DNA of 64,000 nt from Fagopyrum homotropicum. Taxonomy: Eukaryota; Streptophyta; Magnoliopsida; Caryophyllales; Polygonaceae. The notes beneath the pieces are model-generated. The model saw nothing but the letters and a program-made list of their open reading frames with translations, did not search any database and was not told where the DNA came from. The translations under genes were made by a program, and so were the position numbers. Location: assembly GCA_033239125.1 (NCBI GenBank), contig BSWB01000004.1, positions 81,186,501-81,250,500 of the forward strand. Reading direction: 5' to 3'. Of the stretch, positions 20,301 to 33,089 are shown one piece after another (the first letter of the stretch is position 1; each line of letters begins with the position of its first letter).

Positions 20301-23300
20301 AGCAAGGATGATGAGCCAACATATGTGGCGCCACCTCCATACAAGCCACTACTACCATTCCCAAAATCACGAGCAAGAGCTCACTTGGACAAACACTTCG
20401 GTAAATTCCTTGAACTTATGTCTAAATTACATATTAACATTCCGTTCATGGATGCTATTCTAGGAATGCCGGCATATGGCAAGTTTTTGAAGGAGATACT
20501 CTCCAACAAAAGGAAGTTGGAGGAGTATGGAGAAGTGAGGATGACGAAGAGATCCTCGGAGATGATTCAAACCATGAGGGAGGAGATGTCTCCTAAGCTA
20601 AGAGATCCGGGATCCTTTTGTGTGCCGATTGGAGTGGGAGAAGTGAAGTATGAAGCCCTATGTGATCTTGGGGCAAGTGTAAGCATCATACCGCTTTCAC
20701 TTTGCAACAAGGTTGGGCTAGGAGAGCCAAAGCCGGTCAAGATGACCCTTTACATGGCGGACCGTTCAATCACTCACCCCGTTGGAATTTTGGAGGACAT
20801 ACCGGTGAAACTCGGGAAGTTCTATGTGCCAATAGACTTCGTTGTTTTGGACATCCCGGCGGACTATCTGGTTTCTATCATTTTGGGAAGGCCGTTCTTA
20901 GCCACTTCCGGATGCTTGGTGGATTGTAAAACTTAGGAAGTTCTATGTCCACAATGATGAAGGGGCCAGCCCTTGGTGAAGATGTGTTCAACATTGTCGA
21001 GCAAGAGGATTGCAGAGAGATTGTGAGCTCGATCTTGATCAATGACCCCTTGGAGAAGGTTCTTAACTTATGTTTGATGGAGGAAGGAGTTGAGGAGGCT
21101 TGCAATGAAGAAATCAAGGCTTTGGATGCATCGGAAAAGGAGACAAGAGCTGAATTTGAAGAACACGAAGGTGTGCTGAATTTCTTTAAAAACCACGGCC
21201 ATTTAGGGAAAACCACGCCCGTGCTTTGCACCGTGGAACCTACTTAAGTGCTCCGAAATGCTAGCTTAGCAACTTCCACGGCCGTGGTTATGCCAGAGCC
21301 CGTGGTTTTGCCCGTGGTTTCTCCAGAAACTGCCTTAGTTGATGATCAAGCTTCAAGGAGCCTTGAGGAGTCTTCCATGGCTTTGGATTCATCTCAACCA
21401 ACATTATATGGATTGTCTGAACTCGATAAAGGTCCTCCTAAACTTGAACTCAAACCCCTCCCCTCTCATTTGAATTATGCTTTTCTTGGTGAGAATTCTA
21501 CATATCCGGTTATTGTGAATGCATGCTTGAATGATGATGAACTTGCTAGATTGTTGCATGAGTTTAGATTGCATAGGAAAGCCATTGGCTATACCATTGA
21601 TGATTTAGTTGGCATCAAACCTTCTTTGTGCATGCATAAGATCTTAATGGAAGATAATCATAAACCTTCGATTGAACCTCACAGAAGACTAAACCATATC
21701 ATGAAAGAAGTTGTCAAGAAAGAGATCCTTAAACTGCTAGATGCGGGAATCATTTTCCCGATTTCGGATAGTAAATGGGTTATTCCCGTGCATGTGGTTC
21801 CTAAGAAGGGTGGGATGACCATAGTAACCAATGAGAATAATGAACTAATCCCAACTAGAACGGTTACGGGATGGAGGATGTGTATAAACTATAGGAAACT
21901 AAATCTTCCCTCTAGGAAAGATCACTTACCTCTTCCTTTCATTGACCAAATGTTAGAGAGATTAGCTCAACATTCCCATTTTTGTTACTTAGATGGCTAT
22001 AGTGGATTCTTCCAAATCCCTATTCACCCCGATGATCAAGAAAAAACCACATTCACATGTCCTTGGGGTACTTTTGCATATAGGCGCATGCCATTTGGGT
22101 TGTGTAATGCACCCGTCACCTTTCAAAGGTGTATGATGGCTATCTTTTCTTAGTATATTGAAAACATCATGGAAATGTTTATGGATGATTTTTCTGTTTA
22201 TGGATCTTCATCTTATGCTTTGTTTAGCTAACTTGTCTCTAGTGCTAAAAAGATGTGAGGAGACTAATCTAGTCTTGAATTGGGAGAAATGCCACTTCAT
22301 AGTAAGTGAAGGTATTGTGTTCGGACACTTGGTGTCCAACCGAGGCATTGAGGATGATAGGGCTAAGATAGAGACAATAGAGAAGTTGCCAGCACCTACC
22401 TCGGTGAAGGGGGTAAGGAGTTTTGTAGGGCATGCCGGTTTTTACCGGAGATTTATAAAGATTTCTCTAAGATTTCTAAGCCTCATACTAACCTACTAAT
22501 GAAAGATGTTGAGTTTTTTTTTCTCCAAGGATTGCCTTGAGGCTTTTTGTAGGTTGAAGAATGCTTTGATCACTGCTCCTATAATGCAACCTCCGGATTG
22601 GAGTTTACCATTTTAGATCATGTGCGACGCGAGTGATGTAGCCGTTGGGGCTGTTTTGGTACAAAGGAAAGATGGGCTTACACATGCCATCTATTATGCT
22701 AGCAAGACGCTAGATGAAGCCCAACTCAATTATGCTACCACCGAGAAGGAGTTGCTAGCGGTCGTGTATGCATTTAAGAAGTTCCGCTCATATCTTGTTG
22801 GAGCGAAGGTCATTGTTTATACGGATCATGTTGCAATCCGTTATCTCCTTACAAAGAAGGATGCCAAGCCTCGTTTGATTCGGTGGATCCTTCTTCTTCA
22901 AGAGTTTGATTTGGAAATCTGGGACAAGAAGGGGTCCGAAAATTCTGTGGCGGACCATCATAGTAGACTACCTCCATTGGAGATTGGAAAAGATGACATC
23001 CCGATTGATGACTCATTCCGGGATGAGCAGTTGCAAATGATGGAGGAGTGTCTACTTCAAGTGTCTAGAGGAAGTGAGCCATGGTATGCCGACATTGTGA
23101 ACTATCTTGTGTGCGAGGAGGTGCCACCCGGTTTGTCATATGCCCAGCGGAAAAAGTTCATCAAGGATGTGAGGCATTACCATTGGAGTGAGCCACTTTT
23201 GTTCAAAAGAGGGCCGGACGGAGTCTTTAGGAGATGCATACCGGAGGATGAGGTGGAGAGTGTGATCCGCCATTGTCACTCCTTGCCTTGTGGAGGCCAT

Positions 23301-24356
23301 GCTAGCTCACACAAGACATGTGCTAAGGTGTTACAATCGGGTTTCTTTTGGCCAAGTTTGTTCAAGGATGTGCAGAATTTTGTGGTAGCTTGTGATGCTT
23401 GCCAAAGGACGGGCAACATCTCAAGGAGAAATGAGATGCCCTTGAACAACATACAAGAGGTGGAGATATTCGATGTGTGGGGTGTTGACTTCATGGGACC
23501 ATTCCCTTCTTCTTGCGGCAACCTCTACATCCTATTGGCAGTGGACTATGTCTCGAGATGGGTGGAGGCAATCGCCTCTCCTACAAATTATGCCAAGGTT
23601 GTGGTGCGGTTCTTTAACCGAGTGATCTTCCCTAGGTTTGGAACACCAAGGGTGATCATAAGTGATGGAGGGAAGCACTTCACTAATAGGAACTTCGGGA
23701 CACTTTTGGCTAAGTATGGGGTAACTCATAAGTTGGCAACACCTTACAATCCCCAAACTAGTGGCCAAGTGGAGATCTCCAACCGGAAGATAAAGGGAAT
23801 TCTTGAGAAGACGGTTTCTAGGACGAGAAAGGATTGTGCTATGAAGCTCGATGATGCTTTGTGGGCTTATAGAACCGCTTTCAAGTCACCGATTGGCACC
23901 ACTCCTTACAAGCTAGTCTATGGCAAGTCTTGCCACCTTCCGGTAGAGATGGAGCACAGAGCATATTGGGCTATAAGGTGGTTGAATTTTGACCCCAAGG
24001 AGGCCGGTGAGAAGAGGTTGCTTGATATGAACGCTCTTGAGGAGATCCGGTTGGATGACTATGAAAACGCCCGGATCTACAAAGAAAGGACCAAACGTTG
24101 GCATGATAAGTGTCTCATCCCGAAAGAGTTGAGTGAAGGCGACCTTGTCCTTCTCTTCAACTCAAGGCTGCGGCTCTTCCCCAGAAAGCTAAAGTCAAGA
24201 TAGACGGGTCCTTATGTTGTGAAGAAGATCTTTCCCCATGGAGCGGTTGAGATAGGAGGGGAGCATTGTGGAGATTTTAAGGTGAATGGGAATCGGTTGA
24301 AGAAGTATATCCCGGGAGCTCCGGTCGATATGATTGCCCCACTTCACCTAGAGTGA
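20301..24356 (+). pseudogene. pol: pol of element B, degenerate
   Basis: Protease (DLGAS at about 20665), RT, RNase H and integrase in the Athila order. Defects relative to D are: a deletion of about 50 bp with small filler near 20935; TAA at 21245; TAG at 22151 (GAG to TAG); a 1-bp insertion near 22210 just after the FMDD-equivalent region; a 1-bp deletion near 22455; a T-run gain near 22515; TAG near 22615; and TAG at 24201 (TGG to TAG). The integrase keeps the HHCC segment and DD35E core in one open stretch (22620-24203). The product cannot be made, but the homology is strong throughout. Confidence 0.9.
21190..21325 (+). promoter_or_regulatory. dyad word cluster inside pol of B
   Basis: Protease-RT spacer with AACCACGG, ACCACGCCCGTG, TTCCACGGCCGTGGTT and repeated CCCGTGGTTT. 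Same place and words as in D (42054-42186), and the same place as in A although the wording differs. Confidence 0.6.
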
Positions 24357-26048
24357 GACGCCCCCGAGGTTGGTCAAGCTAATGACCTTAAAGAAGCTCT
24401 TAATGGGAGGCAACCCGTTGGTAGACATCTTTCCCTTTTTCGTTTTTGTTTTTGTTTTGATTTTTCTGTTTTTGTATGTTTTGTGTGCTTTGTGTGTGTG
24501 CTAGAGTCTTGGTAGCATGGAAGCCTTGCATGGCATACGGATGATGATGATGAGTCCCTCATCAATTGTGGGTGGAGCGGACGCGGGACTTGGACGGCTA
24601 GCGGCGCCTAGCGCGGATCCCGACGCCATAACAAACACTTTGAGCTCTCTACCATCGTTGATAGGATCATCCTACATCACTCCATTTGAGTAATCCCAAA
24701 TACCAAAGCAAGCCATTTTTACATTGTGAGAACCCTCTTTCACTCTTCTTTACTTCATTTACACATTGGGGACGATGTGTTTCTAAGTATGGGGTGGGGT
24801 TTGCATGATCTTTTGCATGATTAGCATCTAGGGTAGTTTCTTTTAGTCACATGCTTCATTATGTTTTGCATTGTACATACACATTTCGAAAAATCCAAAA
24901 AATCAGAATATTTTAAAAAACATTTTAGTGCTTCTAAGCTTGGGAATGACCCTTATGATGAGATTGTTGTGTAGATTGGCTATGGATGGCCTTATGTGTT
25001 GAATAGATGAATGCATATGTGGACTTGAAGTACTTATCTTGAATCCCATGAATGGATTGTGATCATGATGTTTGCCTTGATTGGATTGAGTATTGAAAGT
25101 CAAAATTACATGCTAGTTCTTACACATCATCTAGGAGTGATTAAGGCAATTCATCTTTCTCTACTTCTCATCTTGATCATATTGTTTGAGCACCTCAATT
25201 GATATAAATTTGACCTCTTTTGCCCCATCCGGGAAAGGAGCATGTTAGTGTGTTGAGTGTGTGAAAAGCAAGTGTGGGGTGAAGTTGTTGATAGATGAAT
25301 GTTATGAATGAAGTGCTGAATTTGTTGTGAAAAGTGTAGAATAAAAAATATAGGTTTGGGGACGTTGGTTTAAATGACGAGTAACTCGGCACCATTCATA
25401 TAATCGGGTGTTTGTGCCTTGCCAAAGTCAAATAAACCAATAGTCCTAACGAGCTTTGGTATGTATGCCCGGTGTGGATGCACCTCGAAAAACAAAAAAA
25501 ACCCGAGGACGGCTAATCACCAAGGTTTCGGCTTTTGTACACCAATTCCATTGTCTCAAAAATAAGTGAAAGTAAAAGAAAAGAAAAGAAAGAAAAGATG
25601 GAGAAAATATACACTTGTGGGAAGTTGATAAAAAATGTGAAGTTGTGAAGTTAGTTCCATTCCCGGATTAGCATCATATGACCTAGAAAAATTCCCACCT
25701 AATCACAACGTTTTTAGCCTCTTATTTCCTTAGCCCTTGTGACCTATTTGCATGTGTGTAAGACTTAGTGATCTAGATTGGATATGCTCATGATCATGTT
25801 GACTTCTTCAATTTTACATTTCATGCATGTCTTCGAGTTAAGTACAATTGTCTTTCCGTTCCTTCATTTATTTGATGCATGATCGCTTTTCCATTGCCAT
25901 GAAACATGACTATGAAGGTGATCCAATATTAGAAGCACAACTCCAAAAAGATTTTGTTGTTTTTTCTGCATACATAAATCATGTCATCTCTTAGTCTATG
26001 GTTGGGGACTTGCTCGGGGACGAGCAAACCTTAAGTATGGGGTATTTT
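24357..26048 (+). other. 3' untranslated region of B
   Basis: Starts with the post-stop hairpins (GGTC/GACC; AATGGG-AGGCAA-CCCGTT at 24402-24419). Internal PPT-like TAAGTATGGGGTGGGG at about 24784, terminal PPT TTAAGTATGGGGTATTTTT ending at 26048. The block with GAGTAACTCGGCACCATTCA is at about 25378. Inverted pair GTGCTTCTAA (24927) / TTAGAAGCAC (25929). No credible ORF. Confidence 0.75.
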
Positions 26049-26374
26049 TGATAACCCGATTTATGACTTAGGTTTAAGCACTAATTTAGATAGTTTTTCC
26101 GCTCATTCATGCATGGTTTGCACTAGTTTGTAATGACTTGCACTCAATTCATGTATTTTGTCGAGATAGACGTCTACATGGACTTTTGCATGCTTTGTAG
26201 GTATTTTAGGAGTTTTAGGAGCTTAATCGATACATTTGAGGATCATTCCTCGAGATGACACACCTTCAGACTCATTGGGAAGCAACCTAGGAGCTAAGGG
26301 GGACACGTGGGACCTTGTTGGTGCATGCCATGCACAAAATTGAGGCTTGATGATCCAAAACAAGCTGAGGCACC

Positions 26375-26424
26375 AAAACCATGCCACTAGGACTTCCACG
26401 GGCGTGGAAATGGGCCATAGTTTT
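26375..26424 (+). promoter_or_regulatory. dyad hairpin, U3 site, B 3' LTR
   Basis: Outer AAAACCATG / CATAGTTTT (D has AAAACCACGG / CCGTGGTTTT) around CCACGGGCGTGG (26396-26407), about 60 bp upstream of the TATA-like box. The paired C-to-T and G-to-A changes may be CpG decay rather than true covariation. Confidence 0.6.
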
Positions 26425-26980
26425 CCCCAGACAGCTGTGACAGCTGTCCCACGATCTTCATGGCCGACTCTTGCAATTTGTTGAGGATATAAGGTTGTCC
26501 TGCAGGCTGTTAGGGAGAGACCCCATCACTCCATTCTCTCCCACACTCTCAACAACACATATTCTCTCATTGGAAGATTGGATTGGAGCTACACTTGGAA
26601 GAGAAGAAAGGCTTCCACTGGAGAACAAGAGAAGAACACATCATTCTTAGTTTTTCATAGTTTTGAGTTAGATTTGTGAAGAGGTTTTGCAAGGATTTGT
26701 AAGAAACGATTGAACCTTCTTTTGAAGGGTTGTAAGTCCTTCTTGAACTCATATTCAGATTGGATTTCTTGTTCCACTTGTTTCATCTCCCTTTCATTTC
26801 ATCCTCTTGATATGGATTCCATGATTTTATGCTTGATGACTTTGATTGTGATGATGCATGTTGTTGGCTAGAAATATGTGATTCTAGGGTAAGGAAATAA
26901 TGGTTATGGCATAGACTATGATTGGATGGACTTAGATATACCTTTGGATGATTCGTTTGCTTGAACCGAGTACTGTTGGA

Positions 26981-27040
26981 AACCACGGTTCGTTCTTGCC
27001 AGTCCACGGCCGTGGAAAGGGATGAACAACCCGTTGTTCT
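26981..27040 (+). promoter_or_regulatory. dyad hairpin, downstream site, B 3' LTR
   Basis: AACCACGG at the left, CCGTTGTT at the right, GTTC/GAAC inner arms, and central TCCACGGCCGTGGA with its 12-bp core at 27004-27015. Confidence 0.65.
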
Positions 27041-27883
27041 GACTAACTCACATGTTTTGATGAATCTAAGTGCTAGAATGTTAGATTGTTGAAATCCTAG
27101 TGTTTGTTGAGCTAAATCTATCCTGGAGTGACCTAGTGTTAGCAACTAAGTGTTAGAAGAGACCTACCCGGTGATTCTTGCTCTTAGATACCGAAGATGA
27201 CGAACTCTAGGTAGTAGCGAGCCTCACAAGCCGCTATTGGACTGAATGTGCTAGGATAAGTGTTTAGGACTTGCCTTCCCGAGACTTACCCGGTAAGGAG
27301 AGGTTAGATCCCTAGATAACCATCCGGTTTGTGTAGATATCCCTACCTTAGGCTTCTAGAGACTTACCCGGGAATAGGACCTTAGGAGCGGGATTAGTGG
27401 ATCATGAGACCTACCCGGTAATTGACCCCATTTGAGAAACGTTCCTTCCCAACATACTATAGTTAACCCAAAGAATGACTAGATAGCTTGACTCCAATGC
27501 CATAACCGGAATTTCCAACCCCTAGAATCCACTTTTCTCTCTTTGATTACATATTTTGTGTTTGCTTGTTTATTTGTGTTTTAGCTTGATTCCTTAGTTT
27601 GTTTTGCCATATTATATCATTGTGATCCTTGATTGATCACCACACAATACCAATCCAAAAACATTGAGATTTTCATTTATTTGTTTTTTTCTCTTTTCTT
27701 AGCCTAGATCAACACTATCCTTAGTCACTAGTCGATTCAATCTCACCTCAGTCTTTGTGTTCGACCTCGGAATACTATCCCTAATACGAAACGTCCCGTA
27801 CATTGCGGGTTCGCTAGGAGTTAGGAAAAATATAACGAGTATAAATTTAAGACTTTTGCGTGCATCAATTCCTAGACGTAACA

Positions 27884-27995
27884 AGTTTTTGAGACTAACA
27901 AAAGTCTTAAATTTATATAACGAGTATGAACACAATTCCTAACAAATCCCTTAGTCTAGGAATTGTCACTATCCCTGGCAACGGCGCCAAAAACT
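27884..27995. other. scrambled centre of right palindrome with reverse PBS
   Basis: Begins with AGTTTTTG after the forward LTR. It continues with mixed pieces of LTR end (AAAAGTCTTAAATTTAT, ATAACGAGTA, CTAGGAATTG) and ends in a reverse tRNA-Asp PBS (27972-27989, one mismatch) plus leader. Looks like templated filler between two inverted LTRs. Confidence 0.65.
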
Positions 27996-28839
27996 TGTTA
28001 TGTCTAGGAATTGATGCACGCAAAAGTCTTAAATTTATACTCGTTATATTTTTCCTAACTCCTAGCGAACCCGCAGTGTACGGGACGTTTCGTAGTAGGG
28101 ATAGTATTCCGAGGTCGAACACAAAGACTGAGGTGAGATTGAATCGATTAGTGACTAAGTATAGTGTTGATCTAGGCTAAAAAAAGAGAAAGAAACAAAT
28201 AAATGAAAATCTCAATGTTTTTGGATTTGTTTTGTGTGGTGATCAATCAAGTATAACAATGATGTAATATGGCAAAACAAACTAAGGAATCAAGCTAAAA
28301 CACAAATAAACAAGCGAACACGAAATATGTAATCAAAGAGAGAAAAGTGGATTCTAGGGGTTGGAAATTCCGGTTATGGCATTGGACTCAAGCTATCTAG
28401 TCATTCTTTGGGTTAACTATAGTATGTTGGGAAGGAACGTTTCTCAAATGGGGTCAATTACCGGGTAGGTCTCATGATCCACTAATCCCGCTCCTAAGGT
28501 CCTATTACCGAGTAAGTCTCTAGAAGCCTAAGGTAGGGATATCTACACAAACCGGATGGTTATCTAGGGATCTAACCTCTCCTTACCGGGTAAGTCTCGG
28601 GAAGGCAAGTCCTAAACACTTATCCTAGCACATTCAGTCCAATAGCGGCTTGTGAGGCTCGCTACTACCTAGAGTTCGTCATCTTCGGTATCTAAGAGCA
28701 AGAATCACCGGGTAGGTCTCTTCTAACACTTAGTTGCTAACACTAGGTCACCCTAGGATAGATTTAGCTCAACAAACACTAGGATTTAACCAATCTAACA
28801 TTCTAGCACTTAGATTCATCAAAAGAAGTGAGTTAGTCA

Positions 28840-28899
28840 AAACCACGGGTTGTTCATCCCTTTGCACGGCCGTGGACTAGCAAGAACGAACCGTGGTTT
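28840..28899 (-). promoter_or_regulatory. dyad hairpin, downstream site, E right LTR
   Basis: Perfect outer arms AAACCACGG / CCGTGGTTT, GTTC / GAAC middle arms, and centre GCACGGCCGTGG. Confidence 0.65.
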
Positions 28900-29455
28900 C
28901 CAACAGTAACTCGGTTCAAGAAAACGAATCATCCAAAGGTATATCTAAGTCCATCCTATCATAGTCTATTCCATAACCATTATTTCCTTACCCTAGAATC
29001 GCATCTATCTAGCCAACAACATACATCATCACAATCAAAGTCATCAAGCATAAAATCATGGAATCCATATCAAGAGGATGAAAGGAAAGGTAGATAAAAC
29101 AAGTGGAACAAGAAATCCAAGTTGAATATGAGTTCAAGAAGGACTTACAACCCTTCAAAAGAAGGTTCAATCGTTTCTTACAAATCCTTGCAAAACCTCT
29201 TCACAAATCTCACTCAAAACTATAAAAAACTAAGAATGGTGTGTTCTTCTCTTCTTCTCCAATGGAAGCCTTTCTTCTCTTCCAAGTGTAGCTCCAATCT
29301 AATCTTCCAATGAGAGAATATGTGTTGTTGAGAGTGTGGGAGAGAATAGAGTGATGGGGTCTCTCCCTAACATCTTGCAGGACCACCTTATATCCTCAAC
29401 AAATTGCAAGAGTCGGCCATGAAGATCGTGGGGCAGTTGTCACAGTTGTCTGGGG

Positions 29456-29506
29456 AAAACCACGGCCCATTTCCACGCCCGTGGAAGTCCCAGTGGCCGT
29501 GGTTTT
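29456..29506 (-). promoter_or_regulatory. dyad hairpin, U3 site, E right LTR
   Basis: Perfect 10-bp outer arms AAAACCACGG (29456-29465) and CCGTGGTTTT (29497-29506) around CCACGCCCGTGG (29473-29484). Confidence 0.65.
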
Positions 29507-29831
29507 GGTGCCTCGGCTTGTTTTGGATCATCAAGCCTCAATTTGGTGCATGGCATGCACCAACAAGGTCCCATGTGTCCCCCTTAGCTCGTAGCTTGCT
29601 TCCCAATGAGTCCGAAGGTGTGTCATCTCAAGGAACGATCCTCAAATGTGTCGATTAAGTCCAAAAGCTCCCCAAAATACCTACAAAACATCAAAAGTCC
29701 GTGTAGACGTCTATCTCGACAATATGCATGAATTAAGCGCAAACGTCATGAACTAATGTCAAACCATGCATGAAAACCAGGAAAAACTATCTAAATGAAT
29801 GCCTAAACTAACGTCATAAATCGTGTCATCA

Positions 29832-31590
29832 TTTAGCTAACATAGAGGGGATACCCTTTACTATAGGGTTACCGGATGGTAGTCGGGATAGAGGTACCCT
29901 TGAGATACATAGTTGTCCCCTTCGTTTATGGACTCGTGATTTACTTTTTGACTTCTTAGTCATGCCATTGATGCATGAAGAAGTCATATTAGGTATGGGC
30001 TAGATGCGTAGACACCGTGCTATCTTAGATGTTGGTAGACAGACTGTTACAATCTCTACCGAGGTTGGGACCTTGGGAAGACGGGTTCTGTCATCAATGC
30101 CGTACGAGCAGCTAGATTGATTGCACAGGGATGTGAGGCCTTCTGGTGCTACGCCATGAAGGATGGAGAGAGTCCAACTTTGGAGGACATTCTAGTGGTC
30201 TACGAGTTTGCAAAAGTATTTGTTGAGCCGTCGAGCTTGCCGCCTCAGAGGAGTGTGGATTTCAGCATAGAGTTAGAGCCTAGTACGAGACCCATCTCGA
30301 AGGACCCATATCGTATGACACATGTCGAGATGTTGGAGCTGAAGAAGCAACTCGAGGAGTTGGCTGAGAAGGGCTGCATACGCCCTAGCGTTTCACCATG
30401 GGGTGCACCTATCCTCTTCGTGCGGAAGAAGGACGGATCTTTGAGGTTATACATTGATTATAGAGAGATGAACAAGGTAACCATCAAGAACATGTATCCA
30501 TTGCCTTATATTGATGATCTACTTGATCAGCTTCAGGGAGCTATAATTTTCTCCTGGAATTTATTTGCGCTCAAGGTATCACCTGGTAAGGGTGAGAGAG
30601 CAGGATGTACACCGGACGGCATTTCGTACCCGTTATGGACACTATGAGTTTGTGGTGATGCCATTAGGGCTGACGAATACCCCAACAGTCTTTATGGACT
30701 TGATGAACAACATATTCATCGAATTATTGGATCAGTTTGTGCTGGTCTTCATTGACGATATACTGGTATACTCTCGTAGCTGAGAGGGGCATGCCGGTCA
30801 TCTGAGGACGGTTTTGTAGATTTTGAGGGATAGAGAGTTGTATGCCAAGCTCTCTAAGTGCGAGTTTTGAATGTCAAAGGTTGCTTTCCTTGGACACAAT
30901 TTCTCCGCCGACGGGATTATGGTTGACATGGCGAAGATTGAGTTTGTTGCTGCATGGACGACACCGATGAACGTCAAGGAAGTGTGTAGCTTTCTTGGCC
31001 TAGCCGGTTATTATAGACACACTGTGGAGCATTTTTTCTGTGATAGCCCGTCCGTTGACGAGTCTTCTGAGGACGACTACCAGATTTCTGTGGACCAACC
31101 TATGTGCCTAGAGTTTTGAGGAGTTGAAGAGACGTTTAACTTCTGATCCCGTCTTGGCACAACTAGAGGAATCTGATGATTTTGTGGTTTACAGCGATGC
31201 ATCCAAGCTAGGGTTAGGATGTGTAATTGCTTATGCGTCAGAAAGTTGAAAATGTATGAGGAGAACTACCCGACTCATGATCTGGAGTTAGCAGCGGTAG
31301 TTCATGCTTTGAAGATCTGGAGACATTACTTGTATGGTGCCACATGTTAGATCTTCACAAACCATAAGAGTCTGAAGTATATTTTCACGCAGCGGGAGTT
31401 GAATAACTGCCAGCGTCGGTGGCTTGAGTTGATCATGGACTTTGACCTTGAGATATTGTATCATCCTGAAAAGGCAAATGTTGTAGCTGACGTCTTGAGC
31501 AGGAAGACGCGTCATGAGAAGGCGATTGCCAGATTGACTGTACAACCTCTACTTCAGAGGGATCTAGCCTGGCTAGAGTTGGACATCTAG
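29832..31590 (+). pseudogene. pol: pol of C: rest of protease, RT, RNase H
   Basis: Resumes C after the TSD. RT begins near 30220 (FVEPSSLPPQRSVDF) with CIRPSVSPWGAPILFVRKKDGSLR and the catalytic FIDDILVYS near 30752. RNase H includes VVYSDASKLGLG near 31185, and ends at about 31500 with ADVLSRKT. Stops occur in several places (for example TGA at 30781, TGA at 30868 for a Trp, TAG at 31348), and small indels shift the frame near 30560 and 31060. Sequence family and order are clear; a functional product is excluded. Confidence 0.85.
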
Positions 31591-33089
31591 TTTCCTGATG
31601 AGGATGCCCAATTATATTCTTTAGAGGTTTTACCTGGTCTGTTGGATGAGATCCACTAGAAGCAGGGGACTTGCCCGACCTTGATGAGGATTAGAGAGAG
31701 GATGCCTCGTGGAGAGACACCACAGTTTTCCATTGGGGCTGGTGGAGAGATGAGGCGTCATGACCGCATCTGTGTTCCTGCTAATGTAGAGTTGAGACAA
31801 AGGATCTAACAAGAGACTCACTGTACACCTTACTCTGTATATCCAGGTACGAGTGAGATGTACCATGATGTCAGACGGTCATATTGGTGGGAGAGCTGAA
31901 GCCCGATGTGGCCAGATTTGTGGCTCAGTGTGCGACCTGTCAGCAGGTCAAGATAGGGCATTGCAGACCTGGAGGTGAGCTTTATCCACTACCAGTACCG
32001 CAAAGGAAGTAGGAGGACGTCTCCATGGACTTTATGACGGGTTTGAGGCCTAGTAGGAGTTTTGATGCTATTTGGGTTGTGGTTGATAGACTAACGAAGA
32101 CGGCACATTTCGTTCCGATCAGAGAGACGTGGTCAGTGAGCAGATTGGCTGAGGAGTACACTAGACAGATAGTGAGACTCCATGGTGTACCGAGGACGAT
32201 CGTCACTAATCGAGATGGACGGTTTACCTCGAGGTTTTGGCAGAAGATTCACATTGGTTTGGGGAGGAGTTTTCAGTTCACGACTGCGTTTCACCCCTAG
32301 ATAGATGGTCAATGTGAGAGGACCATCCAAACCCTGAAGGATATGCTGCGAGCTTGTGTGTTTGATTGGGAACAGGGATGGTCTAATTACCTCCCACTTG
32401 TTGAGTTCTCATACAACAACATTTGACATGCATCTATTGGGATGACTCCTTACGAGGCACTGTATGGACGTAGGTGCCGTACACGTTTTATGTTGGGATG
32501 AGCCTAGCAATATCAGTGAGATAGCGCCGGAGCAGATTAAGTATGATATGGCTCCAGTAGCGCTGATTAGAGAGAGGATGTTGGCTGCACAAAGTCGCCA
32601 GAAGTCATATGCAGACAAGAGGCGTCGGCCTCTAGAGTTCAGGGTAGGAGCTCATGTCTAGTTGAGAGTATCTCCGACGTGTGGCGTTAGACGTTTTGGC
32701 ATAAAGGGGAAGCTGAGTCGCCGATATGTCGGTCCTTTTGAGATACTAGATAGAGTTGGCAGGGTAGCCTATAGATTGGCTTTGCCTCCGAGGTTAGAGG
32801 TGTTCACCCTGTGTTCCATGTGTCTCAACTAAGAGAGTACATACTAGATCCGAGGCACATTTTGAGTTATGATGATTTGGTGGTGGAGCGAGACCACACC
32901 TTTGTTGAGCATCCTATTGCAGTCTTAGAGCGAGTTGTGAGACACATGCGTTCTAAGGACATTTATGTGATGAGGATACAGTTGTCTAGACGTGGACCAG
33001 AGGGGGCTACATGGGAGACTGAGGATAGTATACAGAGGAACTATCCAGAGTTTTATGCCGAGATAGATGCACCTACGGTCGATGAGTAG
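31591..33089 (+). pseudogene. integrase and chromodomain of C
   Basis: The zinc-binding segment (about 31810-31950) is followed by the DDE core: VVVDRLTKTAHF at about 32075, TNRDGRFTS near 32205, and the Glu region GQCERTIQTLKD near 32310. The C-terminal chromodomain is at about 32920-33075, with VLERVVRHMRSKD ... GATWETEDSIQRNYPEFY, matching chromovirus CR motifs thought to direct insertion to modified histones. TAG at 33087 is the natural end. Earlier stops (for example TAG at 32009, 32299 and 32659) inactivate it. Confidence 0.85.

Larger units (their letters stand above)
17305..27883 (+). mobile_element. Athila-like element B (forward, inside E)
   Basis: Partial 5' LTR, tRNA-Asp PBS, gag, pol, 1.7 kb untranslated region, PPT, complete 3' LTR. 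Close relative of D (protein about 90% identical by eye). No extra 3' ORF. The 5' LTR is like the neighbouring reverse LTR of E and unlike its own 3' LTR, which suggests gene conversion between inverted arms. Confidence 0.85.
26049..27883 (+). repeat. 3' LTR of B
   Basis: 1835 bp, TGATAACCCG to CGTAACA. U3 dyad at 26375-26424, TATA-like GATATAAGG at 26486, downstream dyad hairpin at 26981-27040, four GAGAC(T/C)TACCCGG repeats at 27158-27425. The right flank is not host DNA but AGTTTTTG, the leader that normally follows a 5' LTR, which supports conversion from the inverted partner. Confidence 0.88.
15373..29831 (-). mobile_element. Athila composite E/B: reverse outer LTRs enclosing a forward element
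   Basis: Bounded by TGTTAC...TCATCA and a perfect 5-bp duplication TTTAG (15368-15372 and 29832-29836), so it entered C as one event or as a host element later filled. Outer LTRs are reverse (15373-17109 and 27996-29831, the latter with a reverse tRNA-Asp PBS at 27972-27989). Between them lies forward element B. Each end is therefore an inverted pair of LTRs, with arms of about 1.2 and 1.8 kb. E has no internal coding sequence left. Confidence 0.85.
27996..29831 (-). repeat. right reverse LTR of E (5' LTR)
   Basis: 1836 bp, reverse complement of an Athila LTR with its PBS at the left side. From 27996 to about 29645 it matches the inverted B 3' LTR. From about 29650 to 29831 it instead matches the tip of E's left LTR (GTCGATTAAGTCCAAAAGC block). 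Contains dyads at 28840-28899 and 29456-29506. Flanked by TSD TTTAG. Confidence 0.88.
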
